Shown in pieces: positions 22,227 through 36,400 of a stretch of 64,000 nucleotides of DNA. The notes beneath the pieces were generated by a model. The model worked only from the letters and a program-made list of their open reading frames with translations, ran no database searches and was not told the DNA's origin. This DNA is from Citrus sinensis (Eukaryota; Streptophyta; Magnoliopsida; Sapindales; Rutaceae): assembly GCF_022201045.2 (NCBI RefSeq), contig NC_068558.1:42303501-42367500 (forward strand), read 5' to 3'. Position 1 is the stretch's first letter, and each line of letters starts with the position of its first letter. The translations under genes and the position numbers were made by a program.

Positions 22227-23696
22227 ATGTTGCTAAGAAGCTCCTCGACACCAGTTCTAGGTTCTCTCCTTTCTCCAATCCAAGAGGGTCCCAACAGCAA
22301 CCATGAAACCAACGCCACCTTCAAGCACCACCTGCCACCACCGTCACCGACCACCACCATTCACCACAGCCACAGCTACAACAAACTCCCGTGTGCGGCC
22401 TTTAATATTCCTACAGTCTCCTGCCATTCCTCTCCCAGGTCGTCTCCCTCTGTCGCCGACCACAAAGGCATTCGCCGGGCGCAATCCGAAGGGAACTTGG
22501 CAGGCCTAGCTCATGCTTCTTGCAAGGATGAGGAGGAACATCTCTATAATGCAAACCAACCCAACAGCAATAAGAGGGTTTTAGGGAGATACAAATGCTC
22601 GGTGTTGAAATCAATACCATCTTTTTCGTCCGTGGATGAAGACGATGAGGAGTTGTTGCAGAATATAAGAGGAGGAGGAGGGGGAGAGACGGTCACGGCC
22701 GCGGGAGGTGGTGAATTTAGATTGAACAATGGAATGGCAGGCACGGCGCTTAGTGAGGAGGTGAAAGTCATGGAAGCACTTTGGAATGCTGGTTTTGAAC
22801 AGGAAAGAGGGACAGTTGGTCAAGAGATGTACCTGGCAAAGGGACTTGGCGTTGGTGGCAGAGGTGGCAGAGGAGGAGGAACTGGAGGTGGAGGCAGCGG
22901 GTTTTATCCAGCAGGCTCCGGTGGGGACAGCCAAGGGGTCGAGGAGTATTATAAGAAGATGGTCGAGGAAAATCCAGGGAACCCTTTGTTCTTGAGTAAT
23001 TATGCCCAATTTTTGTATCAGGTGAGTCATGCTCCCTCCTCTATTAGGGTCCCTCTTAATTTTCAACATGCTTCCAGCTTTCACGGATAATAATGGAAAT
23101 AAGGAGTTAAATCTATTAACCAATTACAGGCAGCAATATTACAAGATTAATATATGAAGCTACCTTTCTTTTTTTTTTTCTTTTTTTTTTTAAATACTTG
23201 AAGCTGTTGGAACATGATTATTAGTTTCTGTTCGGTCAAATTTACATGGTAAGATCATTAAATTATTCTGATTTGAATCACAGTCCAAGCAAGATCTTCC
23301 CAAGGCAGAGGAGTACTACTCTCGAGCCATTCTAGCAGATCCTGGAGATGGAGAAATTCTATCACAATATGCCAACTTAGTGTGGGAGCTTCATAATGAC
23401 CAAGACAGAGCTGCTACTTACTATGAAAGAGCAGTCCACGCTTCCCCTGAAGATAGGTATAAAAGTTGTATACATGTATATCCATACTCTCGAATCCAAG
23501 TTATTTTATCATTTCTAAATTCATAGTTCAGCTTCATTTACCTGACATTCACCCATTTTTCAGCCATGTTCATGCATCATATGCTGGTTTCCTCTGGGAA
23601 ACAGAGGAAGACAATGATGAATGTGATGCACCGAGTGAGCTTGACTCCAACACCCTACAGATTGGTCATGCAGCTGTAGCTTCTGCAAATGCTTAA
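22227..23696 (+). CDS. Tetratricopeptide-repeat (TPR) family protein
   Basis: Exons 22227-23021, 23284-23456 and 23564-23696 total 1,101 bases and encode 366 residues. The N-terminal half is low complexity: the conserved opening LLRSSSTPVLGSLL, a Pro/His/Ser-rich part, then RRAQSEGNL and a Gly-rich run at about 210-235. The C-terminal third holds two or more TPR-like helical hairpins: EEYYKKMVEENPGNPLF with NYAQFLYQ, and AEEYYSRAILADPGDG with QYANLVWEL, then YYERAVHASPED. TPR proteins act as protein-binding scaffolds; this plant subfamily has no firmly known role that I can name. The transcript probably starts at the TATA box at 21906 and has a leader intron. Confidence 0.85.
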
Positions 23697-24334
23697 TTGT
23701 AAAAATTTTGCAGAGTTCTTCAGATCCCACTTGAAACACAATATAGAAAGAGGTAGAAAGAAGAAAACCATGCTGGGAGGCCCCATTCATTCTGTTGTAT
23801 TATTTAGTATGATGAATAAATGATTTTTTTTTTTCTTTTGAATCTCTGGGTTCCCTTTTTGACAGAAAAAATCAGCTTAATGAATCCCAAAACAAAAAAG
23901 GGTCCCAAATTGCTTCAAAATCGGACGTCATCAGCTTTCCAAATTACAAAGAAACCATGAAAACTAATTCCCAATTACAAAGAAACCATGAAAACTAACA
24001 GTAAGAGATTGATATTGTAAACGAGCTCATCACATTTCCCACACACAGAGCTTGGAAGTTCCAAAAATATCCCCATGAATTGCATGATAAAAATCATTCA
24101 AGGGGAGTAACACAAAGGTTTATAACAGCAGAAGAAAACAGGTGTCCCACACTCCATAGGATGCCACACCCCATAAAGTACAAATACATTTTCCTCAACC
24201 ATTTGGAATTGCTAAAATGTTCAACCAGGAATCAGCAAAAACCTCTAGACCCTCGGATATAAGAAAAAGTGCCCACGTATGATCCCCTAGATGATTTTTT
24301 CCTGTTCATGTTCGAACTCCTAAGGCCCTTGGAT
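23697..24334. other. Facing 3' ends of the TPR and G3BP-like genes
   Basis: This spacer between two convergent genes presumably holds both 3' untranslated regions. A segment of about 27 bp is directly repeated at about 23938-23997. No gene is seen. Confidence 0.5.
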
Positions 24335-27300
24335 TCATTGTGAACCACGTTGATAGAAACCATTGCCTCTCGATCTGTTATAGTCGCCACCATCTTGGGC
24401 ACTACCCCTGCCTAAACCACGACCACCGAAGCGTCCCCTTGGAGCATCTGTTTGGTAACTTCCCCTGCCTCTTCCCCTTCCTGATCATGGTAGCAAAGAA
24501 ATTTCAGAGCTCATTTGCCATTTGGATAATCATACATAAAAAATCTATTTCAACAATAAATGGGAGAAGAATATTTGCGATCAAAATGTAACATGCCCCA
24601 GCAAAGTTGTGCTAATAAACTCAACACATGTAACACTAGTATACAAGTGTGAATCCTGTGACCAACTACCATATTACAGTAACTTAGTTTTAAGAATGAC
24701 AATCACATTCACACACAGAAAATAGGCTTGTGAACACAGAAAAAAGGCCTAAATCAAATTGAAAAAGGATAGCCCATAAAAATAAATACGCAAAACCCAG
24801 CAGAGCATAGGATTGCAGCAGAATAAATCATATAAATTTCATTATGCCACCAACATATCAGAATATTTTCAGAATCCATCAGTTTAAAGATTGTGGAAAT
24901 TTATCATAACATGAATGATGATATCAGCCTCTGAAAAAGAATACAAAGACCACAGGGTTCAGATACGTACTTCCTCCTCGAGAAGTACTGCCAGTGTTTG
25001 GTCTCCGCTCCTCAATGTAGACTTGCCTTCCAGCTAACTGTATTGGAGACGCCTACAGAAATAACAGGACAAGTCAACAGACTGCATTAAAACTATTGAC
25101 TGTAATAGATGATATGTATCATAAATAAGGCTCCATGTGTTTTACAAAACATATCAATAACACAAAATGCATGACCATTCTTAAAGATGTAAACATAGGT
25201 AAATGAAAGAGTCAAACAAAACATGGGAAGCAACAAATGCAACTCTTTGATCACACTAGATTAAAAAATTGGGACCGCAAACATCGCAGATATATAAAAG
25301 CTTAAAATCAAACCTGGATAGCATTTTGAACACCAGAAATGTCTTCAAACTCAACAAACGCGTAGCAAACACCAACAACATCCTGTACACAACACAATTG
25401 CTAATTCAGCTTCTTCAAATACCACATATAGAGATTAATTAGGAAAACAAAAAGGGGGCCAGGGGGGGAGGAGTAACCTTCCGGTTTCTAACAAAAACAC
25501 CATCAGGCTTGATTCTGCCAAAGTTCTGAAACTCCTCCTCAATTTCAAAAGCAGTAACAGTAGAGGGCAAGTTTCTCACATAGACAGATTTCACCTCACC
25601 TGAAAGGACAAATAATCAATAATCAATATGAATATCCTCCTTTCAACAAAAATATGAATCTCAAATAATCAATTTCATTGGATTGCAACAAGTTACTCTG
25701 AACTCCCCAACATAGAAGGCAAGCTCCAAAAATGAACATAAACAAGCTTCAAGAACTTTTCTTGAAATCACAACAAACTTTTATGAACAAAGGGTCAGAT
25801 CAAAATACTAGATGATCCATGCCCAGATTCACATCCTTTGCACAAAACTAGACTGTGAGATTTAGATATTAGCAAATATCAATCAACTAGAATATTGGAA
25901 TTCAAATCTCATGGAAAAATGGACCCCATGAACGGCTCTCACAAAAATGAATAAAAAAATTAAAAAAATAAACGACCAGGAAAAACTTCACTGTTCATTA
26001 GATACTAGCATTCGGTCCTGTGGGAAGAAATATTCATGCAGCCAGAAAAGGCACAATGATTATCTTCTATATTATTATATAATATGAGTCTACTATAAGA
26101 CAAGTCTCACTATAAGCACCAGATTTTTAAACACAAACAATTAACCTTCATCTAAGCCCAAGCTGTCATCCACTGCTTCAAATCCAGATTCAGGCATATG
26201 TGATGAAACTCCGGATTCAGGCACAAATGATGATGTGTAATTTGACTGCTGGGTAGTGGGCTGGGGAGCAGGATTCCAATCTGATGTAGTTGAGGCGGTT
26301 TTGGTAAATGATGGCTGAGTGGCAACAAATGATGTACTCTGGCTCTTAGATACTCGCAACTACATGTTTTCAAAAGATTGAACAAAAGTTATAAATTTGT
26401 CACTCAATAACACTTGAAATTATCACAGCAGATAAAAATTTAAGAGTGTCCAGCCCTCCCACACATTTCTAGCTCAAGTAATCAACTATTATGACCCCCA
26501 TTATCTTGCTTTTCTTCAAGTTCCCCACAACACTAATAATATTAACTGAAATCAAATGCGCATTCTCATTCACATATTTCTCTTGCAAGCACAGAAATAT
26601 TCTGGTCATGGAGAGGTACTAAACATAAGATGAACAGTAAAATCTATGGGACTTTGTTATCCAATAGGATGTAAAATGTTTATTAATTATTCAGATGCTA
26701 TATGAGCAGATTCAAAAAATTAAGATCCATACTTGTTGATATCAAACTGGAAGAATCACCCATTAGCAGGACCACAATAACAGGTGAGAATGGCTTTATG
26801 TAGTTCTAACAAACTTCTCTTTACCACTATTAACCTCCCATTAAAGTATTTGAACAGTGCTCTCAAAACTAATGGTTGGATGCTATAGAAGACACATGTA
26901 GCAGGAAACTTCTGAGGTCGCACACAAACAGTACGCATAAGACATGCCATAGAAAGAGAGTAGAAGCTGTGCTTACAATAGAAGCATAAGTTTTCCTTTG
27001 AGGCTCGTCCACGGGCTCTTCCACAGCAGGGGCCGGTGGGGGCTGCACAGGGCTCACATCAGTTTGAAACGATGCAGGAATTTCTTCTGCGGGAATTTCC
27101 TCATCCACTTCTTCAGATTCAGGTTCTTCATCCTGCTGTTGCTCTGGGAGACTGTAATTATCAGTTGCATCATCTTCAATATGAACTGAGCTTACATACT
27201 CTCTAGCCTCTTCTTCCAAGACATAATCAGAAGCTGCTAAACCTAATGAATTTGAGCAAACATACTATGGTCAAATTGTGAAAAAGTATTTATCAGATAT

Positions 27301-28665
27301 CAGAATTGTGAGCGAATAACCTACAATTTACCCATCATAACACAGTCAACCCATTTGCATTTGTAGTTGATCCACACATTGAACAACAATTATACTGTAT
27401 AGTTAACTAAAATGTATCAGCTCGGATAAAAAGTCATAGCCTAAAACTTAAACATCCCTGCTAATTAAAACAGAAATTTGTATCATAAGAAGTAACTACA
27501 TTGTCATATGCCTGTCCTTCAGGATCACATATCTCAAACTGCTTGACGCTTGTTGTATATATAAAACTTTATCCTTGTACCTGCTTGTTCAGGGATGGGG
27601 CTAGAAGCATCATGTTGTACGTCAAACTTATTTTCTGACAACACAGGAGCTGGATGTTGGTAAACCGGTTCTTCATCAAGGAAGTGGAAAATATCATTAA
27701 GAACGAAGTAACCCTTCTCTTGAGGAGCAAGGAAAAAGGTCTGCACAAATTTCCTTCTTCTGCTGAATTCCTTAGTTTTGACAGAACCTGAAACCATCAC
27801 CAATACACCTCCATTCCAAGAACCAAGTGAATTGATTGTCTTGATCTCAATTGCAGTGAAATTTAGCGAGATGACGAGTGAATGAATATCCTGCAGACAA
27901 ATGGATAAAAGTAAGAATTTCTAAAGAAAGCTAATTAAGATAGTCATTTATACGTCAGAGGATGAAAATACAGGTACAGAGTCTTTAAATGGACAGTTTA
28001 AAAATTTGAAGGAACAAGTGAATGCTGTATAGCCTAACCAAGGCAGAAAGTCCTTCATAATTCCAAACTCACCTTCTAATTGTCACAGACAATCAACAAG
28101 GGAACTAGCACAAGTTTTGTACTTGCAAAGGCTATAATAAACTCAACATAAGCAAACTGAAAAAACATATGATAAATTTTCTATAGCACCTACAATAGAG
28201 GATTAATATGTAGAAGACACAGCGCAATTTACAGACAAATCAAAATACTAATTTCATACCAAACGACATGTGGCCAAGAAGAATGCTTATGGAAGAAAGC
28301 TAGCTAAGGCATGAAACACAAACAAGTTCATCAAAATATACAAATATATTTACCAAAAAAAGAAGAAGAAGAAGATCTACCAGCATTGAAGAAGCAGACT
28401 CAGTGGAATCTCCATCGACCCGAATCATGGAACTGGCATCAGAGTAAAACTGATGAACAAGATCAGGTTGTTGTTGAAGTACCTGATAGTATTGCCCCAC
28501 AAAATACGAACCAACCTGATAACAACACATCACCCCACTTCACTTCCATTAAAACCAAAAGCCCCCCCCCCCCCCCAAAAAAAAATTGTAAACTAAAGAT
28601 ATCAGGTTGTGTTTTTTTAATTTTTAAAGAGTCACCTGCATAGGCGCTGGATATTGAGAGGCCAT
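24335..28665 (-). CDS. G3BP-like protein (NTF2-like domain plus RRM)
   Basis: Nine coding exons: 28665-28636, 28515-28381, 27890-27581, 27242-26977, 26359-26146, 25599-25478, 25382-25314, 25052-24971, 24480-24335. They total 1,374 bases and encode 457 residues. Residues about 10-140 are an NTF2-like domain (VGSYFVGQYYQVL...FYSDASSM; FFLAPQEKGYFVLNDIFHF). An acidic Glu/Pro-rich linker follows (about 160-245), with KTYASI. An RRM lies at about 321-397 (VYVRNLP as RNP2; GVCYAFVEFED as RNP1). The tail is RGG-rich (about 405-457). This is the standard layout of G3BP/Rasputin proteins, which bind RNA and take part in stress granules. A donor-like site at about 28929 implies a leader intron. Confidence 0.93.
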
Positions 28666-28989
28666 TATTGGTTGAGCTCAGAACAAAAGCATGCAGTTCA
28701 AAAATATCCACGAGAAACCCCTCGTAAAGCAGATCCACTTGAAGGTCAAGTATTTGAAAAACCCTAATCTGGTAACCAAAAGAAAGTTTATATATTCTTC
28801 GATTTGAGTGCAAGATTCTTCTTTTGAAATTCTCTTTATTATAGATGATAAGAAAACAGCAGCTCAAGTCAAGAAGCAAGAACGGGAGGCTCCAAAGAGA
28901 GAAAGAGAGAGATAATAAGGGACTCACGTTTTAGACAGGGGGTTTTCTGAGAACAACAAAAGAATCCAAAGAAGAAGACGAAGTGCTCT

Positions 28990-30486
28990 AGAGATAGATC
29001 TGTGTAGGCGTACAGAGAGTGCGCTCTATTATATACTACTACTATTACTATACTGGGTTTTTAAAAATTTTTTTTAAAAAAAAAAAGGAAAGAAAAGAAA
29101 AGAGAATTTATTCTTTTGATTGGGTGATTAATTACTGTTTATATTATATTGCTTTACTGGGGAATGTGGATTCGCGCAATAATGAATATCAGAGCTGTCC
29201 ATTAGAGAGTGAGCGAGGTGTATTTTCGGAAGGAAACTTTTGGATGTACGGCTGTGATTTTAGATTAAAAATCATGGGGTTTTGGTCAATACGATATCCT
29301 CCGAAGTCAGTATTATGAATACAATTGGTCTTTTTCATTTCCTAACAATCACGGAATTTGTAAATTTTTCCAAGAGGGCCAAAAAAAAGAAAAAGAAAAA
29401 GAAATTAATAATTAGTTAGACTGGATTCTCCGATGTGCCGTTGTCAGTCAGTAACTTGGAGATGGTCCACTGTACATAACAACAGAAAGCAGGTTCTTCT
29501 AACCAAAAGAGGCATAAGATGACGAAATCCTGAATCTATATCTTAATTTGGAGACGGTGTCCGCATGCCAAGTACAGGAACCAATTCGGTTCGAGCAGGT
29601 GTTTAAATAAAGATACTAAATAAAGGAACATGCCCTCTTTTTATTTTTTTTTTCTATGGCTAGGCATAGGTACACGATTATTTCAATAAAACAAAATAAA
29701 ATTTGTTTGGCTGGGGGGGTGGTTGGAGGAGAGGAAAAGACCATCGCGGTCCGTCAATTACCATCTGCGTCCAAACTAGTTGTAAATCTGGAAGAACAAA
29801 CCGTACTTCCGCGAAATGAATGATACAATTCAAAGAACCCGAAGAGGTGGAAAAGACTCGGAAATGCCAAGAGTCTTTGAGACGAACTACCTCCTCAGAA
29901 AATAATTGGAACCATCTCCCATTCTCGGTCAATTTCTGAATTTCTTACCAGCCCGCATTTATTGAAAATTTAAAAAAATTACTCACTCAATAATGACGCC
30001 AGACAGCCGCATCACTAAAGATTCAGAACCTAATCTTTTTATTGGCAGTTTCAAGATAGTCTTTATGTCAGAAGTCTTTTTCTTCTTTTTCTTTTTTCAA
30101 AAACCCGCAACCATAGACATTGGCGAGAACAGTCAGAAGCCTGAGTATGAATCCTTTAGATTTTTTTTGGCAGCTGAGAATCTCAACTGCGTCGAAGATT
30201 TATCTATCAGGAAGTTCGTGTTTACAATTTTCTCAAAATTACCTGGAAATAAATCATAATCCCTTTTTCTTTTTTAACCTAAAATACAGGTTCACCATCA
30301 CAACTTCCAACAGAATAAGTCAATAAGGTACTCGCCATCCATCCTCTCTCACCTGGCCTACTCTGGTTATCATCCTATGTTATAAAGAAAACAAAGTTAC
30401 ACCTCATATCAAACCCATAGAATTGTTAAAAAAAAAAATGGACTTCTTTCTGTTAAAGAGTGTATGGTACAAAATGTGCTAAGCTC
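28990..30486. other. Intergenic region between the G3BP-like and PRP39 genes
   Basis: It holds the promoter side of the G3BP-like gene on the left and the PRP39 3' flank on the right. A minus-strand open frame of 84 codons at 29678-29932 reads smoothly, but I recognise no domain in it. No other gene or repeat is supported. Confidence 0.4.
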
Positions 30487-33400
30487 TCAATAATAACTTC
30501 CATAATAAGTCTGCGAGACTGAGGCAGGTTGCTGAGCTGGGGTTACTGTTGCCGCTGCACTAGGTTGCGAGTAACCTTGTTGAGGAAAGGTCTGCTGAAA
30601 TTTCAACCAAACTATCAGTTCTCAACATAGACAAGAAGAATGTCAGCAAATGACAACATCTGTTTCCTCCAGTTTTTCTTAACAGTTCTTTTTAACCACT
30701 CCCACTTGCTATTATCTTTTAAAATAAATTATAGATCTTTTTCTTTCACGCAATTTTTTCGCCCCCATCTCTCTCATTAAAACAATTAAGTTCAAAAAAT
30801 ATTCTGGGTTTTACTTTTGTAAGTTAATATTGAAAACACAACACATAAAAGAAATGTTAATATTGTACTTAATATTTTATGCCACATACCTGGGCGGGAT
30901 ATGCAGGAGGATAAGCACCATAAGCAGCATTCTGTGGTACTGATGTTTGTGGAGTAGGATAACTGCTGCCATAAGCACTATATGCACCATACGCGGCCTA
31001 TCACAATGGCAAAAGGAAAAAGCGGTCAACCAAACCAACCACAAAACAGATGCACAATTCAAGTTCCGTGCATATAAGTAGTGTGATCTTAAAAAGTTTC
31101 AGACAAACTAAAAAGAAAAAACATACACTCCAATGCAATGTATTTTTTCCTGTAATGTCTTGAAATTTGTGTTTTTTTCTCTTCTAACTTGTCTCTTACT
31201 TTATTAAAGGAATTTCCTTATTATAAAATTACTCTATATATAAATAGAGAGAGAGCAAAAAACAATGTAAAATTTAAACAAACAAATTGATTTTATAAGT
31301 ATAGGTCAAAACAGACAAAATGGATATATTTAGAACACTATCTAAATATTTGAATAATGCAACTATTAGAAAACAATTTTCATGAATAATTCTACCAAAT
31401 ATCTTTCACAATTTACATACTTTCAGACAAACTCACAAAAGATTCATCATTTCTATGCTCAAGAACAAATTTGAAACAACAAATACCAGGAAACTATCTA
31501 GTAAAGTCGAAAGATAGAACTTTACAGTTCTCAACAGCCTGGCTTGCATAGAAAAGATAAGTATTGCACCCACATGACAGGCAAATCCTAAAGTACCAGC
31601 TATCTCAAAGTGTACCACACTTATGTAATGACCAAGAAGAACACCAAAAGAAAACTAATTCATGAAGGAAACTTCTATTGAGTTCACTACTGTAGTTTCT
31701 GGTGGAGCTCCATTCTCCCCTTTTTAAATCATTGAAAGAAACTAATTACAGAGAGTAGCTTAATTACAGTGATCAATTCCCACAGTTAAGCTCTTAAAAT
31801 TAGCTAACAAATTATTTCCCACATAACAGGTAATCAAATCCTAAAGCTTCCTTGGCGTTACAACTTACTTGAAGCAAAAAACATAACTAGAAACACTCCT
31901 CCTAGAAACATCATGCTTACAACAAATTATAGTTAAAAAGAGCTTTTCTACAAATTATGCTTAAAACATAACTACCAGAGAGTTCGGTCCAGACAGCGAT
32001 ATATACCTGTTGATTCCATTGTTGTGCCTGTGCCTGTGTCGCCGGTGGCCAAGTTTGTGGCTGAACGCCATAGCCAGCTGCCCAAGGGTTTTGTGAACTT
32101 GGATAAGCACCCATCAATGATTGGGCTGGTGAAGGAGCGCCAGAATAAGATTTGGCCATCTTAGCCCTCTCTGAGGCTAAAAAATCCTCTGCATGACGTT
32201 TCCTTAGTTCTGATGTGCTTCTATGAGGTAAGAAAAGTCTGGCATGCCTATCTTCAGCCTTCTTGATCAACTGTGCATCCCCAAAGAGACCCAAAAACTG
32301 CAAAATTATATCTAAGCTTATTAGACTTTCAAATCATACATGTTCTCGATAACAAATCAAAGCGTGTGATTGTCATCTCCAAAACCTTTTTCCTTTCCTA
32401 AATTCGGGAACAGATAAAAAGCACAGTTGACAAAATACATGGAAAACGTTATTGTATAAACTCAAAAAATCATTTGGAAACTCAATTGTTATTAAAAACG
32501 AAAACATTTCTGGGCTTTCCAAAACAGAATTTAGTTAAGGCACATGACTTCTGCTGCCAGAAAACTTTCTTATACAATCAATAATATATATATACATATA
32601 TTTTACAGAATAATTCTCCAGAAAACAAGCCGAGGGTTTCATGGATCTAGAATTCCATATATTATCTTTCTTTCATGCTTTGTCAAAAGAAAATTGTCAA
32701 CTCAAGCGAAACTAACCATTCAACAAAAAATAACAACTGCTCAAAATTTTAAGCAAATGTCTCAATGATATAAGCATTGCAATCATAAGAAGTAACTTAT
32801 TCAATAAGTAAGAGAACAGAAGATGTATAAACCTCAAATTTCATTTTTCCCTTATCATTGAATGTATCCAGCTTCCAGCAAATCAAAATAAAATCCAAAT
32901 TTTACAGTTGATTACCTCTAGAAAAACGCAAGACAGCTCTTCCCTCTCAGCTGCATTTGCAGTGCTGGGGCTATCTGAATTTGACATAAGGAACTTCTCA
33001 ACCAATTGCTCCAGAAAATCAATTTGCTTTGGTGAAGACTGAATAGACTCGAAATGAATCAAGGCCTGTGTGTTAAAAGAACAAAAAACCAGGTTATTAG
33101 CTAACAGAAATGGCCTTTTCTGAAAGAAAATAAATAAGGATAATGCTAAGATCTGTGTGTGAGAGCAAGAGACAGACAAAGAAACAGAGTGGGAGAGAGC
33201 AAACCTCTAGAAGTGGTTTTGACAGCTGAACATGGTCAAGCGAGTCAACAAGAATTTGCCGGGCTTTCTCTGCATTTCTAGAAACCTAAAAGAGCAAGAA
33301 GAATGTGATAGTAACTTTGTTTTTTTTTTTTTTTGGTTTAAAAAAAAAAAGCCTAACCAGTGGAAAACGGCAGCTTAAATTTCAAAGAATAAATATCTTA

Positions 33401-36400
33401 CTTAGATTCAAGAAGTACAAAACATCCCCCAGAGAGAGGGATAGAGGAATACAGGGTCCTGAAGTACTGTCCAAACTGATGCCTGTCCTGGTTGTTGGTA
33501 ACATTACACTTGATGGTAATTATTTGATGGCTTGTCAAAATGGACTCAATTGGGTGTCCAAACAATTTTTAAGGCATGAAAGCATGTTTGAATCAATAAA
33601 ATTCAATTTGTTTTTCATACAATAGTTATAAGTCTGCTGAACATCTCTGAGGCCCATAAGTATACGAAAAATACAAAGGACCCATAGTAATTGCTCCCAG
33701 TGTAATCATACACTATACAAAAAATTTTACTGTCACGAAGGCATTTATAAATCAATGCAAAGACATTGGGAAGTGGAAAAGCAAACAAAACATAGAAGCA
33801 TCGTACAATCAATTACATGATCAAGCAAGTCTATGCCAAAAATAGAAGCTGGATATATACTAATGGGACTTGTAAGAGCCATACTAAAATAACCAAAACA
33901 CAAAGTAAAAGTCCACTTACCAGGTGCAAAAATCTAGAGTACTGAGCATACAACATTGGTAATGTTTGTGAATGCTCTTTCCCTTTTTCAATAGCAATGG
34001 CCTGTTCATATAACGAAAAGGCATCTTCAAGATTCCCCTGCAAAAGCAAGAGAAACAATCAAGTAAAACAAGCAACATCTTTGTTACATCTAAACACACT
34101 AAAAATCTAGCTTACACAAACCTACCAGCCGTCGTTCCATGTTGGCATGCTTAATAATTGCTTCAAGAAGACCAGGAGAAGTTTCTGTATGTACAAGTTG
34201 ATAAGCAGCTCGAGCGCCATCTATATCCCCATTCTGCTCTTTGAATCGGGCAGCAAAAAGATGAATCTCTGGCAGCCTCTGTTCAAATTGTGAAAAAACA
34301 AAAAGCTCTTGTTAGTCATTTACAAAATACCAGAAAGAAAAGAGGTAATTGTTATGGTGCATGCCTAAATATCAACAAAGATACCTCTTGTAAAGGTAAG
34401 TAATTCAACTGTCAATGGCATATTGTTCAAAAAATCACTGACCCTGAATTATTATTCAGAGACCAACCACAGACAGAACAAACACAAATATTGTAAATGA
34501 AAAAACCATAATATCCTCACTAAACGTATGCCACAATTTAGAGAGAGAGAGAGAGAGAGAATCTCCTTCGTTAAAAAGATACCAAAAACAGTTCTATCTA
34601 TCTATCAATCTTTGTGTGTGTGTAAAGAGCCAATAACACATGCTTCCTTCTTATTACCTGAAGAAAAGAGAAAAGGATACAAGCTTCAAGGCAAAACATA
34701 GTCACATATTCAATACCTTGACAAAGACATGAGTTGCACGAGCAAGTGCATTATGCGCAAGATCCATACTTCCACTGGCTTCCATGCACAAAACATATCG
34801 TATCCAGTACTCAGGATAATTGGCACATGCTATCAAACATCTTTCATATAGCTTAACTACCTAGTTCACAACAAAAGCACATCACAAATCATTAAGTATA
34901 ATAATTCACCAATACAAGAAAAATAGACAATAAAAACCACAAAAGAGATACGCATAAGAAATACTCCATTATTGGAAAAGAGAGGCCCCTCATATACGAA
35001 AGGAGGGACCCTCCTTGCTTGACAGATAGATGGTTAGGAAGACAAGAACACACCTGCATGCATAACATGGGAATTTTAAAAAGAATAAAATATACTATAC
35101 AACACATCACGAACCTAAAACGTCCACGGACAAACGAGGGTTTGAAGTACTTAGCCTTAAAGTAACCAAATCGAAGGCCCAGCCTTTAGTCTCAGTTCAA
35201 TTTCCCTTTAAAAAGTTGCTTCACCCAACGATTTAGCCAATAAAGCATATGATGCAGCAGATATTACTTAACTGTAAGTCAACTTATAATCAAGAGACAA
35301 CTAAAAGCTACAAACCAGAGATTCTCAAATATGGACTGCAAACAAACCCAAATACCTTGTTGAAATCACCATCTCTTTCTATAAAGTCCAGATAGTTATG
35401 CCAGTTTTCAAGCTCAGTGACACTTAGTGGCTTGACATGAAAATATGGCCTCCTGATAGCTGTTTCAAAACCAATGATCTTAGAATCAAACTCTTTAGCT
35501 TTCTTATACATCTCTTCTCTGACAGCGATATACTTCTCCAACTCCTCCGCTTCTGTTAAGCCAGCACTAACAGGTTTAGAAGTTTGTTCAGTAGCATCAG
35601 GCTGAACCTCTTCCTCATTTGCTTTAACTTCAGCACCAGTCTCTGAAGGTGCTGCTGCAACAGCAACAGCAGCAGCATCGACTTCCTCAGCAGTCCTTAA
35701 TTCAGATAAAGGTCGACTTGCAGCAAACTCCTTGAAACTGTAAAATTCCACCACTTGATATATTCAAAAGGTCTAATGCAAATAACTAAAAAAACTACAT
35801 AAACTGAAGATTGTGCTGATATATAAGTACTTAATTGCAACAACTAACACATGCCCAAGCACATAATTGGAAGCATGACAAGAAACACTCATATTAAATG
35901 CACAGAGCTAATGACAAATTCCCAATGAATTCACACACTTTTCGCAAACTATATGCAACATGCAATCCATTTTAACAAACAAAACCGTAGCAAAATTCAG
36001 GTGAATTTCTGCTTCCTAATTATTTTGATTATCATCAAGACCAATTGTAAAAATAATCTTTGGACCATAAGCATAGTGTAGAGACCCCTTCCCCACTAGT
36101 ACCATCCAAATCAGTATTCTAACCGTACACAATAGCACTGTCATGGAGCTTGTATGAAAGTATGCGTGTGCTCGCACACTCACAAGTTAGTGTAAATATA
36201 TCAACGGTGACATGACTACCATAAAACACACATAGGGAAAACAGTTCATTAGAACAAACATATAATTTCAAAAGTCTAGCAAATAGTCACCACCTCAAAC
36301 ATGCTCATCAAACTAAACTTAAAATAAATCTTAAACCAAATCTCAACATATAAGTCAAGCTATGTGCATGTGATAACAAGAAATTACCTGCTGAAATACC

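Noticed and set aside
29678..29932. 84-codon minus-strand frame with protein-like texture between the G3BP-like and PRP39 genes
   Set aside because: No domain, no supporting splice partners and no neighbouring exons; kept only as a note.
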